Source: Streptomyces sp. NRRL S-340
GTDB taxonomy: Bacteria > Actinomycetota > Actinomycetes > Streptomycetales > Streptomycetaceae
Direction: 5' to 3'
Assembly: GCF_000720185.1 (NCBI RefSeq)
Contig: NZ_JOIY01000027.1
Location: 1-64,000 of the forward strand
Length of the DNA stretch: 64,000 bases
In this document: positions 53,232 to 64,000 of the stretch, in pieces
Layout: every line of letters begins with the position of its first letter
How positions within the stretch are numbered: position 1 is the stretch's first letter
Made by a program: the position numbers and the translations under genes
Notes under the pieces: model-generated
Database searches by the model: none
Told to the model about the DNA's origin: nothing
Seen by the model: the letters and a program-made list of their open reading frames with translations, nothing else

Positions 53232-55598
53232 TCAGCCCTGCCCGCCGGGCCCGCCGGTCCGTTCCAGCAGGGCCACCGGCAGGGCCGCGAACAGGTCCTC
53301 CGCGCGCGCGTGGCCCTCGAAGTGCCGTCCCGGGGCGAGGACGTCCGTCCAGCGCCCCGGCGGCAGGGGCAGCCGGGTGCCGCGCCAGCCGCCGGCCTCG
53401 GCCAGGCGCAGGGACAGCCGGGTCACGGCCGTGACGACCTCGTCCGAGCGCGCGAACGCCGCGCAGTGGTCCGCCGCCGCGCCCTCGGCCCGCAGCGGGG
53501 TGTACGTCGCGGCGGCGCCGAAGACGTCCGGGCGGCGCGCGCGCAGCCGCAGCGCCGCCGCCGTCACCGCGCCCTTGACGCCGGCGTCCGCGGGCGGCAG
53601 CTCCGCGGGCCGCCGGTTGTCCGGGTCCACCAGGGCCCGGTACTCGGCCTCGGTGCCCTGGTAGAGGTCGGGCACGCCCGGCATCGTCAGGTGCACCAGG
53701 GCGGTGCCCAGCACGTTCGCCCGGATGTGCGGCTCCAGCGCGGCGCGGAAGGCCGCCACACGCGCGCCGGACGGCCCGCACGGCCCCTCGGCGACGAACC
53801 GCTCCACCGCCTCCTCGTACGGCGCCTCCTGCTCCGTCCAGCTCGTGTACAGGCCCGCCTCGCGCACGTGCTTCAGCAGCGCCGGCCCCACCCGCTCCGC
53901 GTCCGCCTCCCCGAGGCCGAACACCGTCTGCCAGGCCGCCCACGCCAGTTGCGCGTCGGGCGCGCCCACCCCCTCACCGAGCGGCCCGGCCAGCAGTTCC
54001 GCCCACCGCCCCGGGCACTCGGTCAGCACGGCCAGCGCCGCCCGCACGTCCGCGCTGCGCTTGGTGTCGTGGGTGGAGACCACCGTCCCGGTGACGGGCC
54101 AGTCGCGCTGCACGCGCGCGCAGTACGCGTGGAAGTCCTGCGGCGACACGGCCGGACGGCCCGGATCGCCGCCGACCTCGTTGGCCGACAGCAGCGGCAC
54201 GTACCGGTAGTAGGCCGTGTCCTCCACGGACTTGGCGCGCAGCGCGGAGGCGGCCTGCGCGAACCGGGTCCGCAGCTCCACCGCCTGCGGCCCCGCACCG
54301 GCCCGCCCGAGCACGAGATCCCGTACGACGTCCACGGCCCCGCCCTCCTCGGGCACGGTGAAGGCGCGCCGGGCGGCCCCTGCGGCCTCCTCCGTGACCA
54401 CCGAGGCGGCGTCCACGGAGGCGTAGGGCCGGTACACCTCCAGGCGGACCAGCAGCTCCTGGAGCGCGGTGCGCAGCGCCCAGGGCGCGCGGTCGCGCAG
54501 CGCCGGATCCGGCGCGGACGAGCACGCGCGGTCCGCCACCCGGGTCAGTCGCTCGGTCTCGGCGGCCAGCTCGTGCGTGATCACCTTGTAGGCGGCCCGC
54601 CGCACCGTGGCCGCCCAGTCGCCGCCGCGGTCGGTCTGCGGGGCGGCGAAGCGCCGGTAGTGCTCCAGCAGTTCGCCCGCGCCGGACGGGTCGACGAACA
54701 GGCCGTCGACGTGCCGCAGGGCGTCGTAGCCGGTGGTGCCGGCCACCGGCCAGGAGGGCGGCAGGGGTTCGCCGTCGGAGAGGATCTTCTCCACGACCGT
54801 CCAGCACCCGCCACTCGCCCCGTGCAGCCGCCGGAGGTAGCCGTCGGGGTCGGCGAGACCGTCGGGGTGGTCGATCCGCAGCCCGTCGATCACGCCCTCG
54901 CCGAGCAGCTGGAGGATCTTGGCGTGGGTGGCCGCGAACACCTCCGGGTCCTCCACGCGCAGGCCGATCAGCTGCGAGATGCTGAAGAAGCGCCGGTAGT
55001 TCAGTTCCGTGCGCGCCAGCCGCCACCACACCGGGCGGTACCACTGCGCGTCCAGCAGCTCGGGCAGCGGCAGCCCCTCGGTGCCCGCGCGCAGCGGGAA
55101 GGCGTGGTCGTGGTAGCGCAGGACGTCGCCGTCCGCCTTCAGGTGGCCGGTCTCCTCGCCGACCGGCCCGCCGAGCACCGGCAGCAGCACCTTGCCGCCC
55201 TGCGCCTCCCAGTCGATGTCGAACCAGCGCGCGTACGGGGACGCCGGCCCCTCGCGCAGCACCTCCCACAGGGCGGGGTTGTGCCGCGGGACCATCGCCA
55301 TGTGGTTGGGCACGATGTCCACGATCAGGCCGAGGCCGTGCTCCCGCGCGGTGCGCGCCAGCGCGCGCAGGCCCTCCTCGCCGCCGAGTTCGCCGCGCAC
55401 GCGCGTGTGGTCCACGACGTCGTAGCCGTGCGGCGAACCCGGCACGGCCTCCAGGACGGGGGACAGGTGCAGGTGCGAGACGCCGAGCGACGCCAGGTAC
55501 GGCACGGCCGCCGCGGCGGCCGTGAACGGGAACGCGGGCTGGAGCTGGAGCCGGTAGGTGGCCGTGGGCACGACGGGTACGGGGTGCTCGGGTGTCAT
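53232..55598 (-). CDS. treY: Malto-oligosyltrehalose synthase
   Basis: A 788-residue GH13 enzyme that turns the reducing-end alpha-1,4 bond of maltodextrins into the alpha-1,1 bond of trehalose. The N terminus is typical (ATYRLQLQPAFPFTAAAAAV), followed by HGYDVVDHTRV and LIVDIVPNHMAM. The nucleophile Asp is in DGLRIDHPDGL and the acid/base Glu in WTVVEKILSDGE. The STHDTKRSADVRA segment is also family-specific. It supplies TreZ. Its dextrin substrate would come from glycogen via GlgX, encoded further upstream. It starts at ATG 55598, 80 bp from the divergent MFS gene. Confidence 0.96.
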   Translation of the reverse strand: MTPEHPVPVVPTATYRLQLQPAFPFTAAAAAVPYLASLGVSHLHLSPVLEAVPGSPHGYDVVDHTRVRGELGGEEGLRALARTAREHGLGLIVDIVPNHMAMVPRHNPALWEVLREGPASPYARWFDIDWEAQGGKVLLPVLGGPVGEETGHLKADGDVLRYHDHAFPLRAGTEGLPLPELLDAQWYRPVWWRLARTELNYRRFFSISQLIGLRVEDPEVFAATHAKILQLLGEGVIDGLRIDHPDGLADPDGYLRRLHGASGGCWTVVEKILSDGEPLPPSWPVAGTTGYDALRHVDGLFVDPSGAGELLEHYRRFAAPQTDRGGDWAATVRRAAYKVITHELAAETERLTRVADRACSSAPDPALRDRAPWALRTALQELLVRLEVYRPYASVDAASVVTEEAAGAARRAFTVPEEGGAVDVVRDLVLGRAGAGPQAVELRTRFAQAASALRAKSVEDTAYYRYVPLLSANEVGGDPGRPAVSPQDFHAYCARVQRDWPVTGTVVSTHDTKRSADVRAALAVLTECPGRWAELLAGPLGEGVGAPDAQLAWAAWQTVFGLGEADAERVGPALLKHVREAGLYTSWTEQEAPYEEAVERFVAEGPCGPSGARVAAFRAALEPHIRANVLGTALVHLTMPGVPDLYQGTEAEYRALVDPDNRRPAELPPADAGVKGAVTAAALRLRARRPDVFGAAATYTPLRAEGAAADHCAAFARSDEVVTAVTRLSLRLAEAGGWRGTRLPLPPGRWTDVLAPGRHFEGHARAEDLFAALPVALLERTGGPGGQG

Positions 55599-55678
55599 GC
55601 GATGCTACGTACCCGCCCGGCCGGGTTTCGTGTCATCCGTCCGTCCACGTGTCCCGCGCGCGTGGCTAGCTTCGGACG

Positions 55679-57055
55679 ATGACCACACCGCGGCCGCGCA
55701 GCACACGGGAGACCTACGGCGACGTGATCGGCCTGACCGGGCCGCTGCTCCCGGTGGTGTCGTTCCTGGGGCGGCTGCCCACGGCCACCATCCAGTTCGG
55801 CAGCGTGCTGCTCGTCGCCCGGACGAGTGACTCGCTGGCCGCGGCCGGGGCGACCGGCGGGGCGCTCGCCCTCGGCCAGGTCTCCTGCGGGCCGCTCGTG
55901 GGGCGCCTGGCGGACCGGCACGGCCAGCGGACGGTCGTCCTCCTGTGCGCCTGGGCCAACGCCGTCGCCGTCACCGCACTGGTCGCCGGGGCGCTCGCCG
56001 GGCTCGGCACTCCGGCGCTCGCGCTGCTGGGCGCGGGCGCGGGGGCGACCGTGCCGCTGATCGGCCCGCTGGCCCGCGCCCGTCTCGTCGCCCTCGCCCG
56101 CCGGGCCGCGGCTCCCGAGTCCACGGTCGGTGCGGCCCTGTCCTTCGAAAGCACGCTCGACGAGATCTCCTTCGTCCTCGGTCCCGCCCTCGTCGGCCTG
56201 GCGTCGGTCCTCGCGCACCCGGCGTACGCCCTGGGCGCGGCGGCGGTGCTGGTGGCCGTGTGCGGCACGGGCTTCGCCCTCCACCCGACGGCCGCGGCGA
56301 CCGGCCCGGCGGACCGTCGGGCGGAGGGAGTCCGGGCGGCGGACGCAGGCCGGGCGGTGGACGGGCGCCGGGCGGCCGTCGGTGTACGCCGGGTCCTCAC
56401 ACGCGCGGGTGGTGGCCGCCGGGCGGGCTCCGGACGCGCGCCCATGCCGCGCTCCGTGCACGCGCTGCGGGCCGCGCTGGCCCTCCAGGGGGCGATGTTC
56501 GGCGCCTGCCAGGCGGGGATCACGGCGCTGACCGGGCGGCTGGGGCAGGAGGACCAGGCCGGGCTCGTGTACGCCGCCATGGGGGTGATGAGCGCGGTCG
56601 CCGGGCTGGCCATGGCGGCCCTTCCCGCCCGCTTCGGGCTGCGGGCGCGCTGGCGCACGGCCACCGCGGCGGCGTTCGCGCTGTCCCTGCCGCTGCCGGG
56701 CACGCACACACTGACCGGGCTGTACGTCGTGGTGACCGTGCTCGGAGTGGCGTACGCCCCGCACCTGGTCACCGTGTTCGGGCTCACCGAACGGGTGGTG
56801 CCGCCGGCCCGGCTCGCCGAGGCGATGGCCTGCGCCACGAGCGCGATCGTCGCCGGACAGGCGCTCGCCGTCGCCGTCTGCGGCCGTCTCGCCGACGCCC
56901 GGGGACCCGGTGCGGCCTTCGCCGTGGCGAGCACCGCGGCCGGGCTGGCCGCCGTGCTCGCCCTGACGGCGCGGCCGGCGGTCCGCGGCGAGGACCGCGC
57001 GGGCGCCGCCCGCGCGCGCGTGCCCGCCGACGACCGCGCCGGCCCGGCCCGCTGA
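55679..57055 (+). CDS. MFS transporter
   Basis: A 458-residue major-facilitator protein with about twelve helices. LADRHGQRTVVLLCAWANAV is the loop 2-3 motif A variant (GRLADRHGQRTV), and GAALSFESTLDEISFVLGPA resembles actinobacterial MFS proteins annotated as drug exporters. The central cytoplasmic loop (about 205-260) is expanded and rich in Arg, Ala and Gly, and the C-terminal tail is Ala/Arg-rich. The substrate cannot be told from sequence. It sits between treY and glgX but on the other strand, so a role in sugar export is not supported. Confidence 0.87.
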   Translation: MTTPRPRSTRETYGDVIGLTGPLLPVVSFLGRLPTATIQFGSVLLVARTSDSLAAAGATGGALALGQVSCGPLVGRLADRHGQRTVVLLCAWANAVAVTALVAGALAGLGTPALALLGAGAGATVPLIGPLARARLVALARRAAAPESTVGAALSFESTLDEISFVLGPALVGLASVLAHPAYALGAAAVLVAVCGTGFALHPTAAATGPADRRAEGVRAADAGRAVDGRRAAVGVRRVLTRAGGGRRAGSGRAPMPRSVHALRAALALQGAMFGACQAGITALTGRLGQEDQAGLVYAAMGVMSAVAGLAMAALPARFGLRARWRTATAAAFALSLPLPGTHTLTGLYVVVTVLGVAYAPHLVTVFGLTERVVPPARLAEAMACATSAIVAGQALAVAVCGRLADARGPGAAFAVASTAAGLAAVLALTARPAVRGEDRAGAARARVPADDRAGPAR

Positions 57056-57181
57056 GACCCCGCCCCGCGATCCGGCCCGGTCCGGAGGCCTACGAGCGTC
57101 AGGGCCCGGCACGCCGAGAGCACGCACCTGACGCCGCGCGGCCCGTCCTGCGGGCGGACGACGGGAATGTGACGACACGGA

Positions 57182-59305
<2,124 letters not shown>

Positions 59306-59631
59306 GACTCTCTCAGGTGTACGGCGCCGCGGGTGGCGCCCCTGGTCCCGAGTGTCCCCGAAAGTGGGGCCGCCACCTATGACTTCGCGGCGGGTGCGTC
59401 GCCCCGCCGGTCCCGTCCGAAGGTGTTCGAATTACCCCGGGTGCCGGGCATGATGCGGCGTCAACGGCATGATTTCGCTCACTGTGCCGACGGGCCATGC
59501 CGGAACGCGTATGCGGCAGGGGGAAGTTGGGAAAGGAGCTGTCCATCCGGCTGCACCGCGCACCGCTCCCGGAGTACCCTTCCTTGATCGTTGGGACGGG
59601 GATGCTCGGGGGAGCGGAAGGCGGTGCACGG
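59306..59631. other. Divergent promoter region, glgX/SAV2148-type gene
   Basis: The 326 bp between divergent genes hold no separate gene. The frame of the SAV2148-type gene stays open upstream to 59497, so a longer N terminus is possible. AT-richer patches near 59425-59485 are candidate promoters. Confidence 0.4.
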
Positions 59632-60870
59632 GTGGGCTCGGGAGGCCTGGAGCTTCCCCCTGGTGACGAGGGTCACGAGGGGAACTCCGCAGACGTCCCG
59701 CCCGGCGCGGTGTCCCTGGCCCGGCCGATGGACGCGGGTGCCATCGGCCCGGAGCTGGACTGGGACGCCGACGCCTGGCACGAGGTGCGCACCCGCGCCC
59801 AGCGGGCCGGCCGGGCCTACATCTGGCTGAACCTCGTCGAACAGCGGCTGCGCGCCGTCGTCTCCGCCGTGCTGCGCCCCGTCTACGAACCCGTGCACGG
59901 CGACGACTGGGTGGTCGCCGCCGCCGGACCGGCCGGACAGGAGTGGGTGCAGCGCGCCGTCGCGGTCCGCGAGGTCAGCCGCCGCAAGGGCTACCTGCTC
60001 GACCCGGCCGACGACAACGTCATCAGCTTCCTCACCCTGCCCCAGCTGCGCGAGCTGATGGTGCAGCACTGGCCCTGCTTCGAGCCCTACCTCGACGAAC
60101 GCCGCGACGTCGAACTCGCCCTCGACGAGCTGGAGGTCACCCGCAACGTCGTCTCGCGCAACCGGGCCCTGTCCGAGGCCGTCCTGAACCAGGCCGAGCG
60201 CGCCTCCGCGCGCCTGCTGGAGATCCTCGGCGCCGGCGGCGACGTGCCCTCCGCCCGGCGGCTGCCGGTCGACGCGGTCGAGGACCTGGTCGGTGACCGC
60301 TACGCGGACGTGGTCGCCGTGCACCCGGACCGGGTGCGGCTGCTGCGCCAGTTCCCGGCCGAGGACATCTTCGGCGGCGCGCGCCGCCTGGACGCCATCG
60401 GCATCGGCCTGAACCTGCTGGTGCAGAACTTCTCCGGCCGCCGCCTGGTGCGCCTGGCCGAGTCCGGCTGCCGGGTGCGGCTGCTGTTCCTGAACCCCGC
60501 CTCCAGCGCGGTGAAGCGGCGTGAGCGGGAGCTGGGGCTCAAGCGCGGCGAGCTGAGCCGGACGGTGGAGATGAGCATCCTGCACATGCGCCGCGTCCGC
60601 TCCCGGCTGCGCGACCCGGACGCCTTCGAGATCCAGGTCTACGACGAGACGCCGCGCCTGACCGCCTACCTGGTCGACGGCGACGGCTCCGACGGCATCG
60701 CGGTCGTCCAGTCCCACCTGCGGCGCAGCCGGGGCATGGAGGCGCCGGTGTTCGTCCTGCGCAACGGGAACAAGGTGGTCAAGTCGGGCGAGATGGACGA
60801 AGGCGGACTCTTCTCCGTCTACCGCGAGGAGTTCGAGCTGATGTGGGCTGATTCGCGCCCTGTGTCCTGA
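59632..60870 (+). CDS. SAV2148-family HEPN-domain protein
   Basis: A 412-residue soluble protein conserved across streptomycetes under the name SAV2148 family HEPN protein. It starts VGSGGLELPPGDEG. A helical N-terminal half (WHEVRTRAQRAGRAYIWLNL and ERRDVELALDELEVTRNVVS) precedes an alpha/beta C-terminal half (FSGRRLVRLAESGCRVRLLF, VQSHLRRSRGMEAP). The latter looks like a phospholipase-D-like or nucleotide-binding fold. I see no clear Rx4-6H HEPN RNase motif, so ribonuclease activity is doubtful. GTG 59632 was chosen from the family's usual N terminus; GGAAGG lies upstream. Confidence 0.85.
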   Translation: MGSGGLELPPGDEGHEGNSADVPPGAVSLARPMDAGAIGPELDWDADAWHEVRTRAQRAGRAYIWLNLVEQRLRAVVSAVLRPVYEPVHGDDWVVAAAGPAGQEWVQRAVAVREVSRRKGYLLDPADDNVISFLTLPQLRELMVQHWPCFEPYLDERRDVELALDELEVTRNVVSRNRALSEAVLNQAERASARLLEILGAGGDVPSARRLPVDAVEDLVGDRYADVVAVHPDRVRLLRQFPAEDIFGGARRLDAIGIGLNLLVQNFSGRRLVRLAESGCRVRLLFLNPASSAVKRRERELGLKRGELSRTVEMSILHMRRVRSRLRDPDAFEIQVYDETPRLTAYLVDGDGSDGIAVVQSHLRRSRGMEAPVFVLRNGNKVVKSGEMDEGGLFSVYREEFELMWADSRPVS

Positions 60871-60966
60871 GATGCCGTCGGCAGCGGAACGCGGCCCCCG
60901 GATTGTCAGTGGCGCATGCGAAGGTGGGAGCCACTGGGGGAAGCACCACCGAGAAGGGGGGCCGCC

Positions 60967-61689
60967 ATGGGCTGGCACCGGGAGCTGCTGATCGGGTTCG
61001 ACCTGGAGACGACCGGGACGGACCCGCACGAGGCGCGCATCGTCACGGGCGCCGTGATCGAGGTCAGGGCGGGCGAGCCGCTGGGCCGCCGGGAGTGGCT
61101 GGCCGACCCCGGCGTCCCGATCCCCGAGGACGCCGTCGCCGTGCACGGGATCAGCAACGAGCGGGCCGCCGCCGAGGGCCGCCCCGCCGACCGGGTGGCG
61201 GACGCGCTGGCGGACGTGCTCACCGGCTACTGGAAGACGGGCGTGCCCGTGGTCGCGTACAACGCGGCCTTCGACCTCACCCTGCTCGCCGCCGAACTGC
61301 GCAGACACGGGCTGCCGTCGCTGAGCGACCGCCTGGGCGGCGCCGAGCCGGGCCCCGTCGTCGACCCGTACACCATCGACCGCTTCGTCGAGCGCTACCG
61401 GCGCGGCAAGCGCACCCTCCAGGCGGTGTGCACGGAGTACGGCATCGTCCTCGACTCCGCCCACGACGCGGCGGCCGACGCGCTGGCGGCGGCCCGGCTG
61501 GCCGCCGCGATAGCCGACCGCCACCCCAAGGTCGCGGCCCTCGGCCCGGCGGAGCTGCACCGCCGCCAGATCGAGTGGTACGCCGCCTGGGCGGCGGACT
61601 TCCAGGACTTCCTGCGCCGCAAGGGCGACCCGGCCGCCGTGGTCGAGGGCACCTGGCCGCTGCGGGATCCGGCGGACGAGACGGTCTGA
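60967..61689 (+). CDS. DnaQ-like 3'-5' exonuclease
   Basis: A 240-residue DEDDh exonuclease. Motif ExoI is LLIGFDLETTGTDP (Asp and Glu), ExoII is VVAYNAAFDLTLLAAEL (Asp), and ExoIII is DSAHDAAADALAAARL (His and Asp). No polymerase domain is attached; it may proofread or degrade DNA or RNA. ATG 60967 has a GAAGGGGGG ribosome site 5 nt upstream. It follows the SAV2148-family gene by 96 bp on the same strand. Confidence 0.93.
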   Translation: MGWHRELLIGFDLETTGTDPHEARIVTGAVIEVRAGEPLGRREWLADPGVPIPEDAVAVHGISNERAAAEGRPADRVADALADVLTGYWKTGVPVVAYNAAFDLTLLAAELRRHGLPSLSDRLGGAEPGPVVDPYTIDRFVERYRRGKRTLQAVCTEYGIVLDSAHDAAADALAAARLAAAIADRHPKVAALGPAELHRRQIEWYAAWAADFQDFLRRKGDPAAVVEGTWPLRDPADETV

Positions 61690-61737
61690 GGACGGCCGCC
61701 CGGGCGGCGAGGGGGAGGAGAGCGGGAGCGGAGCCGC

Positions 61738-62604
61738 TCAGAAGGGGTACCAGCGCACCGTCTCGTCGCCGTCCCGCAGGGACGCCACCCGGCGTTCGAA
61801 CTCGGCCAGCGCCTTCGGGTTGCTCGGTGCGTGCTGGGCGACCCAGGCGCAACTGGCCGTCTCGCGGGCGCCGCGCAGCACCGAGCAGCCCGCCCACTCC
61901 CGCACGTCCCAGCCGTAGACCGAGGTGAAGGCGTCGTAGGCCTCGGCGGGCAGGCCGTAGCGGTCCCGGGACAGGGCCAGCACCACCAGGTCGTGCTCGC
62001 GCAGGTCGGCGGAGAAGGTCTCCAGGTCGACCAGGACCGGCCCGTCCGGGCCGATGTGCACGTTGCGGGGCAGCGCGTCCCCATGGATCGGGCCCGGCGG
62101 CAGGTGCGGGGTGAGGGCGGCGGCGGCCGCCGCGAAACCGTCGCGGCGCTCGCGCAGGTACGCCGCGTCCGCCGGGTCGATCGCGTCGCCGGCCAGCCGC
62201 AGCCAGCGCTCCACGCCGCCCAGCAGTTCGCGGGGCGGCAGGGGGAAGGAGGGGGAGGGCAGCGCATGGACGAGACGGAGCAGTTCGGCGAGGTCGCGCG
62301 GTTCGGCCGGGCGGACCGCGTCGGGCAGCCGGTGCCACACGGTCACCGGGTGGCCCTCGACGAGCAGCGCCTCGGGCGCGGCCGCCCGCACGGCCGGCAC
62401 ACCGGCCCGTGCCAGCCAGCCCGCGATGTCCAGCTCCCGGCGCGCGCGGTCCAGGAGCTCGGCGTCGCGGCCCACCTTGACCACCAGGTCACCGGCGGCG
62501 AACACGGCGTTCTCGCCCAGCGCCAGCAGCCGTGCCTGCCGCGCCGCCGGGCCCGGCACCGCCCGCACCGCCGCCAGCACCTCGCGCGCCCGTGCCTCGT
62601 CCAT
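61738..62604 (-). CDS. Aminoglycoside-phosphotransferase-family protein
   Basis: A 288-residue small-molecule kinase-like protein. The N lobe has FAAGDLVVKVGRDAELLDRA (with the ATP-binding Lys). The catalytic loop is intact (PIHGDALPRNVHIG), as is the metal motif VLVDLETFSADLREHDLVVL. The substrate is unknown; most chromosomal streptomycete members are not resistance genes. ATG 62604 follows GGGAGG. It contrasts with the family member at 47688, which lacks the catalytic Asp. It is divergent from the sugar ABC permease gene. Confidence 0.9.
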   Translation of the reverse strand: MDEARAREVLAAVRAVPGPAARQARLLALGENAVFAAGDLVVKVGRDAELLDRARRELDIAGWLARAGVPAVRAAAPEALLVEGHPVTVWHRLPDAVRPAEPRDLAELLRLVHALPSPSFPLPPRELLGGVERWLRLAGDAIDPADAAYLRERRDGFAAAAAALTPHLPPGPIHGDALPRNVHIGPDGPVLVDLETFSADLREHDLVVLALSRDRYGLPAEAYDAFTSVYGWDVREWAGCSVLRGARETASCAWVAQHAPSNPKALAEFERRVASLRDGDETVRWYPF

Positions 62605-62752
62605 CGTCCGCCTCCCTGTCCGCCGGATTCCCGCCTTGCATCGGCCAGTCTCGCATTCGCACAGGTGGGGGCGTTTGCGCGGTGTCTTGACGGACCGCGG
62701 CGCGTTCACGACCATGACCAGGCCCGTCCGAGCCGCGCAGAGGGTGGATCAC

Positions 62753-63688
62753 GTGACATCGCTGACCGAGGTGAGGAGACCGGCGCGCCGCGCGTCCGGT
62801 CCGGGCCTGCCCCGGCGCGGTCACGACCCCGGCGCCTGGTTCCTGGTGCTGCCCGCGCTCGTCCCCATCCTGCTCCTCAGCGTCGGCCCGCTCCTGTACG
62901 GCGTCCTGCTCGCGTTCACCGACGCGCAGTCGGGGCGGACGGACCCCACGCGGTGGACCGGCGTCCTCAACTTCCAGGACCTCGCGCACGACACGCTGTT
63001 CTGGCAGTCGTTCCGGATCGGTCTGGTGTGGGCCGTCGCGGTGACCGTGCCGCAGTTCCTGCTCGCGCTCGGTCTCGCCCTGCTGCTCGACCAGAACCTG
63101 CGGCTGCGCCGGCTGGCCCGGGCGCTGGCCGTCATCCCCTGGGCGATGCCCGAGGTCGTCGTCGGCATCATGTGGCGGCTCGTCTACAACCCGGACGCCG
63201 GCATCCTCAACGAGACCCTGCGCGACCTCGGCCTCGGGGACGGCCGCGACTGGCTCAGCTCCCTGGCCACCGCCCTGCCCGCCGTGGTGGTCGTCGGCGT
63301 GTGGGCGGGGATGCCGCAGACCACGGTCGCCCTGCTCGCCGGACTCCAGAACACCCCGCGCGAACTGCACGAGGCCGCCGCGGTGGACGGCGCCGGGGCC
63401 TGGCGCCGCTTCCGCGCGGTCACCTGGCCCGCTCTCAGACCGGTCGCCCTCGCCGTCACGGCACTCAACCTGATCTGGAACTTCAACTCCTTCGCCCTCG
63501 TCTACGTGCTGACGGGCGGCGGCCCCGGCGGCCGGACCCGGCTGCCCACGCTCTTCGCCTACGAGGAGGCCTTCCGATACGGCCAGTTCGGGTACGCGGC
63601 GGCGATGGGCTGCGTCCTGGTCGCCGTCGTCTCGGTCCTGCTGGCCGTCTTCCTCGCCGGCCGGCTCCGCGGAGGTGACCCGGCGTGA
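62753..63688 (+). CDS. Carbohydrate ABC transporter permease (MalF-like)
   Basis: A 311-residue inner-membrane permease of the CUT1 sugar family. Six helices are visible from WFLVLPALVPILLLSVGPLL onward. The EAA loop is EAAAVDGAGAWRRFRAVTWP, and LNLIWNFNSFALVYVLTGGGP is the typical MalF-type segment near the fifth helix. GTG 62753 has a GAGGGTGG ribosome site; ATG 62714 upstream has none. No binding-protein gene precedes it here, so it may lie beyond the window. The second permease overlaps its stop. Confidence 0.9.
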   Translation: MTSLTEVRRPARRASGPGLPRRGHDPGAWFLVLPALVPILLLSVGPLLYGVLLAFTDAQSGRTDPTRWTGVLNFQDLAHDTLFWQSFRIGLVWAVAVTVPQFLLALGLALLLDQNLRLRRLARALAVIPWAMPEVVVGIMWRLVYNPDAGILNETLRDLGLGDGRDWLSSLATALPAVVVVGVWAGMPQTTVALLAGLQNTPRELHEAAAVDGAGAWRRFRAVTWPALRPVALAVTALNLIWNFNSFALVYVLTGGGPGGRTRLPTLFAYEEAFRYGQFGYAAAMGCVLVAVVSVLLAVFLAGRLRGGDPA

Positions 63689-64000
63689 GGACGTCGACCC
63701 GCGCCCGCGCGGGCCAGTACGCAGCCCTGCTCGCCTACCTCCTCTTCCTGGCCTTCCCGCTGCTCTGGCTCCTGTCCACGGCGTTCAAACCACCGCGCGA
63801 ACTGGCGGACCTGCACCCCACCTGGATCCCCCGCCACCCCACCCTCGGCAACTTCCGGCAGGCCTTCGGCGAACAGCCGCTGCTGCACGCGGCCCTCAAC
63901 TCCCTGCTGGCCGCCCTGGGGGCCGCGGTGATCGCCGTGCTGATCGGCACGCCGATGGCGTACGTCATGGCCCGGCGCCGCTCCTGGCTCACCCGGGCGG
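63685..64000 (+). CDS. Carbohydrate ABC transporter permease (MalG-like), partial
   Basis: The first 105 codons of a second CUT1 permease, cut by the window edge. It begins VRTSTRARAGQYAALLAYLL; the first helix is YLLFLAFPLLWLLSTAFKPP. The family phrase WIPRHPTLGNFRQAF and the start of the second helix region (LLHAALNSLLAALGAAVIAV) follow. The GTG start overlaps the TGA of the previous permease (GTGA), with GGAGGTGA 6 nt upstream, so translation is coupled. Confidence 0.88.
   Translation, partial: MRTSTRARAGQYAALLAYLLFLAFPLLWLLSTAFKPPRELADLHPTWIPRHPTLGNFRQAFGEQPLLHAALNSLLAALGAAVIAVLIGTPMAYVMARRRSWLTRA

Noticed and set aside
62665..62752. TTGACG near 62688 as a promoter for the sugar permease genes
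   Set aside because: No -10-like hexamer lies at a suitable spacing, so I did not annotate it.

Overview
This 64 kb window is ordinary chromosomal DNA of a Streptomyces species. It is very GC-rich, with GC-saturated third codon positions, many GTG starts and frequent GTGA stop/start overlaps. Signature loci are present: germacradienol/geosmin synthase beside a CprB-type gamma-butyrolactone-receptor homologue, a conservon (histidine kinase, roadblock, DUF742, GTPase), a subtilisin-inhibitor (SSI) gene and a chitinase with a DasR-like operator. The order hemE ... hemG-hemQ ... murC-msrB ... cprB ... geosmin synthase resembles, from memory, the S. coelicolor SCO603x-SCO607x region. I saw no rRNA, tRNA, CRISPR array, prophage or insertion sequence.

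Layout. 0-10.6 kb: haem synthesis genes (hemE, then hemG and hemQ 4 bp apart), broken up by a GH18 chitinase, a rhomboid protease, a CoA-disulfide-reductase-like flavoprotein and a DUF4349 lipoprotein. 10.6-24.5 kb: mostly minus-strand genes, including a secreted alpha/beta-hydrolase, a TIGR04222 membrane protein beside a DUF692 (MNIO-type) enzyme, a Pth2-like protein, a polysaccharide deacetylase lipoprotein, a Rieske oxidoreductase, a slipin, a carbonic anhydrase/SulP pair and ZapE. 24.5-28.5 kb: a RibD-like reductase, a conserved 157-aa protein, murC-msrB and a DUF6479 protein.

29-39.4 kb is the most unusual part. An OpuC-type ABC transporter (ATPase plus two permeases, overlapping by GTGA) and its likely substrate-binding lipoprotein are separated by a complete divergent conservon. 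The binding protein is followed after 11 bp by a histidine-ammonia-lyase-family protein whose MIO-forming Ala-Ser-Gly reads Gly-Thr-Gly. I suggest, as a hypothesis, uptake and cleavage of a betaine-type amino acid such as ergothioneine or hercynine. 39.4-46 kb: TerB, the CprB homologue (with a TTA codon at position 5 and an ARE-like operator), geosmin synthase, a probably frameshifted gene, and a PDZ membrane protein flanked by repeats.

46-64 kb: a metallophosphoesterase, an M24 peptidase, two phosphotransferase-fold proteins (one without the catalytic Asp), the glycogen-to-trehalose set glgX-treY-treZ (all minus strand, interleaved with unrelated genes), an FHA protein, an SSI inhibitor, an M14 carboxypeptidase, an MFS transporter, a SAV2148/HEPN protein, an exonuclease, and two sugar-type ABC permeases running off the right edge. 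Several convergent gene pairs are separated by long perfect GC hairpins that probably terminate transcription in both directions.
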